The position numbers and the translations under genes were made by a program. The notes under the pieces are model-generated. The model was not told where the DNA came from. It was given only the letters and a program-made list of their open reading frames with translations, and did not search any database. From contig OZ038395.1 of the NCBI GenBank assembly GCA_964036045.1, positions 12,009,298 through 12,073,297 on the forward strand: a stretch of DNA of 64,000 nt, written 5' to 3'. The DNA is from Eutreptiella sp. 'Long Island Sound 2002' (Eukaryota > Euglenozoa > Euglenophyceae > Eutreptiales > Eutreptiaceae). Below are positions 61,608-64,000 of the stretch, piece by piece. How positions within the stretch are numbered: position 1 is the first letter of the stretch; each line of letters starts with the position of its first letter.

Positions 61608-62105
61608 CAGCAAGCCCCCCCCATGAGCGTTGTCAAGGTAAGGGCAATTAACAATTATGCCCGGTCACTTATGGCACTTTATGGTCCCATATGAAATCCA
61701 ACCCACTGAAACCGGGACCTGATGGCAAATGGATTCGAATCGGTTGTCGAGACCAAGTGATTCGAAGTATGTGCATTGCAGCCTCAATGTATGCGAACTG
61801 GACTGGTGGCCGCTGTATAGTGACTGGAATGATGTTACCCAGCACCCAGTGGTGGTACAGCCGAAGAAAAGTCGAACTAACCCTGACCGTCAAAAACCTA
61901 ACCCTAACCTGTCGGCTGGGGCACGTATCTCTGCATCGTTTGTAGTCGGGCGTACGACCCTGTCTTCAAGCTACTGTGCCATCACTGTGGGTACTATTGC
62001 TACTCGTCAGTCAGCGTGCTATATTCTGAAAACGTTTTGCACCGATGCATGCATCCACGGGCGGATGTAATAGAGGAGAATCTTCAGTTTTGTTTTTTTT
62101 TTAAA
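61608..62105. other. Intergenic
   Basis: Two overlapping plus-strand frames (61691 and 61729) have no recognisable content. CCTAACCCTAACC at 61898-61910 is a single telomere-like word, not an array. Confidence 0.4.
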
Positions 62106-62580
62106 TAAAAACAACAACTGCGAGTAAGTAAGCCAGACCAACAGACGAAAAAATATACATGGTGTCACATCAAATAAACGGATCATGAAGAAGGAAACGA
62201 ATGTACAAATCGAAGGGGACAAAACAACAATGTATAGGAGACACAAGTAACATACAAACAACCATGCCTGCGGTCAGATGCAGTAAGCGCTGGAAGCAGG
62301 AATGCTTGGCAGCAAGGCGCTCGTGTACTTGGAAGATAGGTAAGGGTTGCAGAATCAACCGTTTGATTGCTGGAGGTGGTGTGTTATTGCCTGTTCGGGT
62401 CAAACATAGAAGCCACCGCCATTGGTCATGACGGAATGTCCCACAAAATAAAACTACATCGGCTGGGTTTGGACTGTAATATGCGTCGAATTCCGAAAGA
62501 GTTTGCGGTGATCACATACGGCTGACAATTAGAGCATTTGGGACAGAGCACGAACAGTGCTGGAAAAAATGGTAAGTGTG
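62106..62580 (+). pseudogene. Truncated second copy of the glycosyltransferase-like gene
   Basis: Similar to 52131-52614 with a 9,975-bp offset at the left end. The N-terminal 55 or so codons are preserved (KRWKQECLAARRSCTWKIG). A short deletion after INRLIAGG breaks the frame, and homology ends at GGTAAGTGTG near 62580, so everything from the RDLDD motif on is missing. Confidence 0.75.
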
Positions 62581-62584
62581 TTGC

Positions 62585-62735
62585 TTGCCTCTTTGATGCA
62601 CCTGCCTCTTTACCCAAAAGAATGCTTTGAGTCTGGAGTTCTTGAAGGTCCTTGTATTCTCATCCTTTTTAACGGATTCATCTGTTTTACTTATATTAAT
62701 TGCTGTGTTGAGAGCACGAGTGTTTGTCTGCCATA
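62585..62735 (-). repeat. Inverted, rearranged copy of 60498-60665
   Basis: On the minus strand the two halves of the 60498-60665 segment occur in swapped order (the AAGGACCTTCAAG end precedes the AGACTCAAAGCATTC start), like a circular permutation. Confidence 0.6.
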
Positions 62736-62947
62736 CCACCGGCGCGGCAGCGGTAAGGCCGCGACACAATGAATCAACCAGGCCTCTTGGTTTTCGTCTT
62801 AGCACAATTCGACCGACAGACTGGTGACCGATCTGACATATGGTTTGATGTCTCCGATTTGGACATATCCCCGGTGCCTTGTCAATGCCGTCTGGCTCTT
62901 TGCAGCTGCCCTTCTGCCTCCCCAGTCACACCCCCTTGCAGAGGAAT

Positions 62948-63154
62948 ATGGTGATGGCGACCCGTCCCCGGGTGTCATATAGCCAGCGAGTGCGAACGGC
63001 TTTACTGGCGCTAAGGAAACAACCCGTGACGCAACGCCAAATCGAATGGCATGTGCGCGTGTGGGGTGTGTGGAAGATACAACTTAAAGGAGCACTTGTG
63101 CCAGCAGCCATGCAATCTCCACCAGCAACCCAAGAGCAAAACCAACGCCGCTAA
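62948..63154 (+). CDS. Small basic hypothetical protein (68 aa)
   Basis: ATG at 62948. RVSYSQRVRTALLALRKQ and QIEWHVRVWGVWKIQLKG give a basic, helix-prone peptide. Support is weak. Confidence 0.25.
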   Translation: MVMATRPRVSYSQRVRTALLALRKQPVTQRQIEWHVRVWGVWKIQLKGALVPAAMQSPPATQEQNQRR

Positions 63155-63281
63155 TGCCCCCATTTGTCAAAAATGTGAAAACTTTCCCGTGCGAAATTTT
63201 CACACAGGCAAGACAGGACGTTGAACAACGTGCTACCAAAACGTAGGCCAAAACTCTTGGTGGAGCTCGAAATTTCATAAA
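63155..63281. other. Intergenic
   Basis: Nothing recognised. Short palindromic word GAAAATTTCGCACGG/CGTGCGAAATTTTC around 63186-63203. Confidence 0.4.
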
Positions 63282-64000
63282 TTACATCAGTGTTGCATAC
63301 ACTGCATTGTGATCAGACCACTTGTCGGGGATCAAATCTATCACCCCTGTGTCAATCAATTCCACTCCTCTATACCAGATACTGTCTACAAATCCACCAT
63401 GCACCGAAGTTTTCGAGTTTTCTGGTGTTCCCAGAGCATAGCCATTCGCAATCAAAAGTTTGTAAGGAACTGAGTTCCACGCCTGTATCTGATCATCACG
63501 CCACCCGCTGCGCACCAGAAAATCTGCATTTTTTCCAAGCCGATCAGAATTGAAGTCGCCAAGTATTATGTCTGATCCTTGGTCTATCATTTTCTGTATG
63601 GTGTATGTCTTTATATTTGTGATAAGTTCAGTAGAGTCCCGTTGGTGCCGTTCTTCGTCCGGCCCACCACCACATAAATGGGCGCAACCAATGCGCATTT
63701 GTTTATTAGTCGCTTCATGTTGAAGGGTTACAATCACATTCTTCCTGTGTGTGTAGCACGGCGTAGCATCGTCATTAGTATCAGTAATTTTGGTATCAAT
63801 CAATGACCAAGGCGAGTCTCGCCTCCGTAATACGGATATTATATCCCACTTCGAGGTTGCGACATTGACGACCACTTCATATGGTGTCTCACTCAAACGC
63901 GTCTCCAGTATTGTTTTTTTAGGCGACTCTTGCAAAAAGATTGCATCTGCTTTGTTCGCGTTGTTTATCAGATATTCAACCTTTTCGTGTTTCTTTCCTG
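63282..64000 (-). CDS. Endonuclease/exonuclease/phosphatase (EEP) family protein, 5' partial
   Basis: The frame runs off the right edge: upstream of the first in-window start it reads EYLINNANKADAIFLQESPK, which contains the catalytic Glu motif (IFLQE). Further motifs in order are IGCAHLCGG, DIILGDFNSDRLG, GGFVDSIWYRG and WSDHNAVYATL, the D-x-N and S-D-H signatures of the DNase I-like fold. Members cut DNA or hydrolyse phosphate esters. No RT domain is attached in the window, so it is not obviously a LINE endonuclease. A fragment of the same gene lies at 49223-49297. Confidence 0.8.
   Translation of the reverse strand, partial: GKKHEKVEYLINNANKADAIFLQESPKKTILETRLSETPYEVVVNVATSKWDIISVLRRRDSPWSLIDTKITDTNDDATPCYTHRKNVIVTLQHEATNKQMRIGCAHLCGGGPDEERHQRDSTELITNIKTYTIQKMIDQGSDIILGDFNSDRLGKNADFLVRSGWRDDQIQAWNSVPYKLLIANGYALGTPENSKTSVHGGFVDSIWYRGVELIDTGVIDLIPDKWSDHNAVYATLM

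Noticed and set aside
61875-61912. Telomere-like CCTAACCCTAACC; a related TTTAGGGTTAGGGA near 59957
   Set aside because: One or two units only, no array.

Overview
The window is eukaryotic nuclear DNA. It has spliceosomal GT-AG introns, three kinds of eukaryotic transposable element, long G/C homopolymers and large microsatellites, with no operons or ribosome-binding sites. The very GC-rich, repeat-dense left part (1-40,814) suggests a microalga or other protist. The sequence alone does not fix the lineage. The right part (40,815-64,000) is clearly richer in AT and much less rich in poly-G, and it differs in gene style. A host repeat is cut off exactly at the change.

Layout, left part. Positions 1-6,320 hold most of a tyrosine-recombinase (YR) retrotransposon. 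It has an ORF with two Ulp1/C48-like cysteine-protease domains, an in-frame TGA, then a YR-RT-RNase H ORF, and ends in a direct-repeat pair of split-direct-repeat type. Positions 6,321-9,366 are dispersed repeats: a tRNA-like inverted pair and a 1,023-bp non-autonomous hAT-like element with an 8-bp target duplication. From 9,367 to 39,532 the minus strand carries at least ten exons whose splice phases fit end to end. They look like one very long gene, or two tandem paralogs, for a membrane protein with a beta-helix-like segment. A roughly 10-kb non-LTR retrotransposon (about 20.3-31.0 kb) sits in the largest intron. It has a 94-bp monomer array in its 5' region, an ORF1 with RS-like and RRM-like parts, and an ORF2 with endonuclease, RT, RNase H and CCHC. 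CACAG/CACAA arrays lie on both sides of it.

Layout, right part. This block holds short genes on both strands separated by duplicated debris: a 3'-truncated membrane protein at the junction, a PD-(D/E)xK-like nuclease, a three-exon MYND-finger gene, a paralog pair of about 370 aa, a glycosyltransferase-like gene with a truncated second copy, a KCTD-type BTB-Kelch gene with an intron inside the BTB domain, an F-box-like gene, and an endonuclease/exonuclease/phosphatase gene running off the right edge. Many segments occur twice, one pair (443 bp) almost identical. MYND, F-box and BTB families, paralog expansion and occasional spliceosomal introns are known from pandoravirus-like giant viruses, so an integrated large-DNA-virus fragment is a reasonable inference. 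No hallmark viral gene (capsid, DNA polymerase, packaging ATPase) is visible, so a foreign host-type segment or a chimeric contig remains possible.

The most notable items are the unusual YR retrotransposon, the promoter-like monomer array of the LINE, the phase-consistent giant gene with its duplicated exon pair, and the sharp junction at 40,814/40,815.
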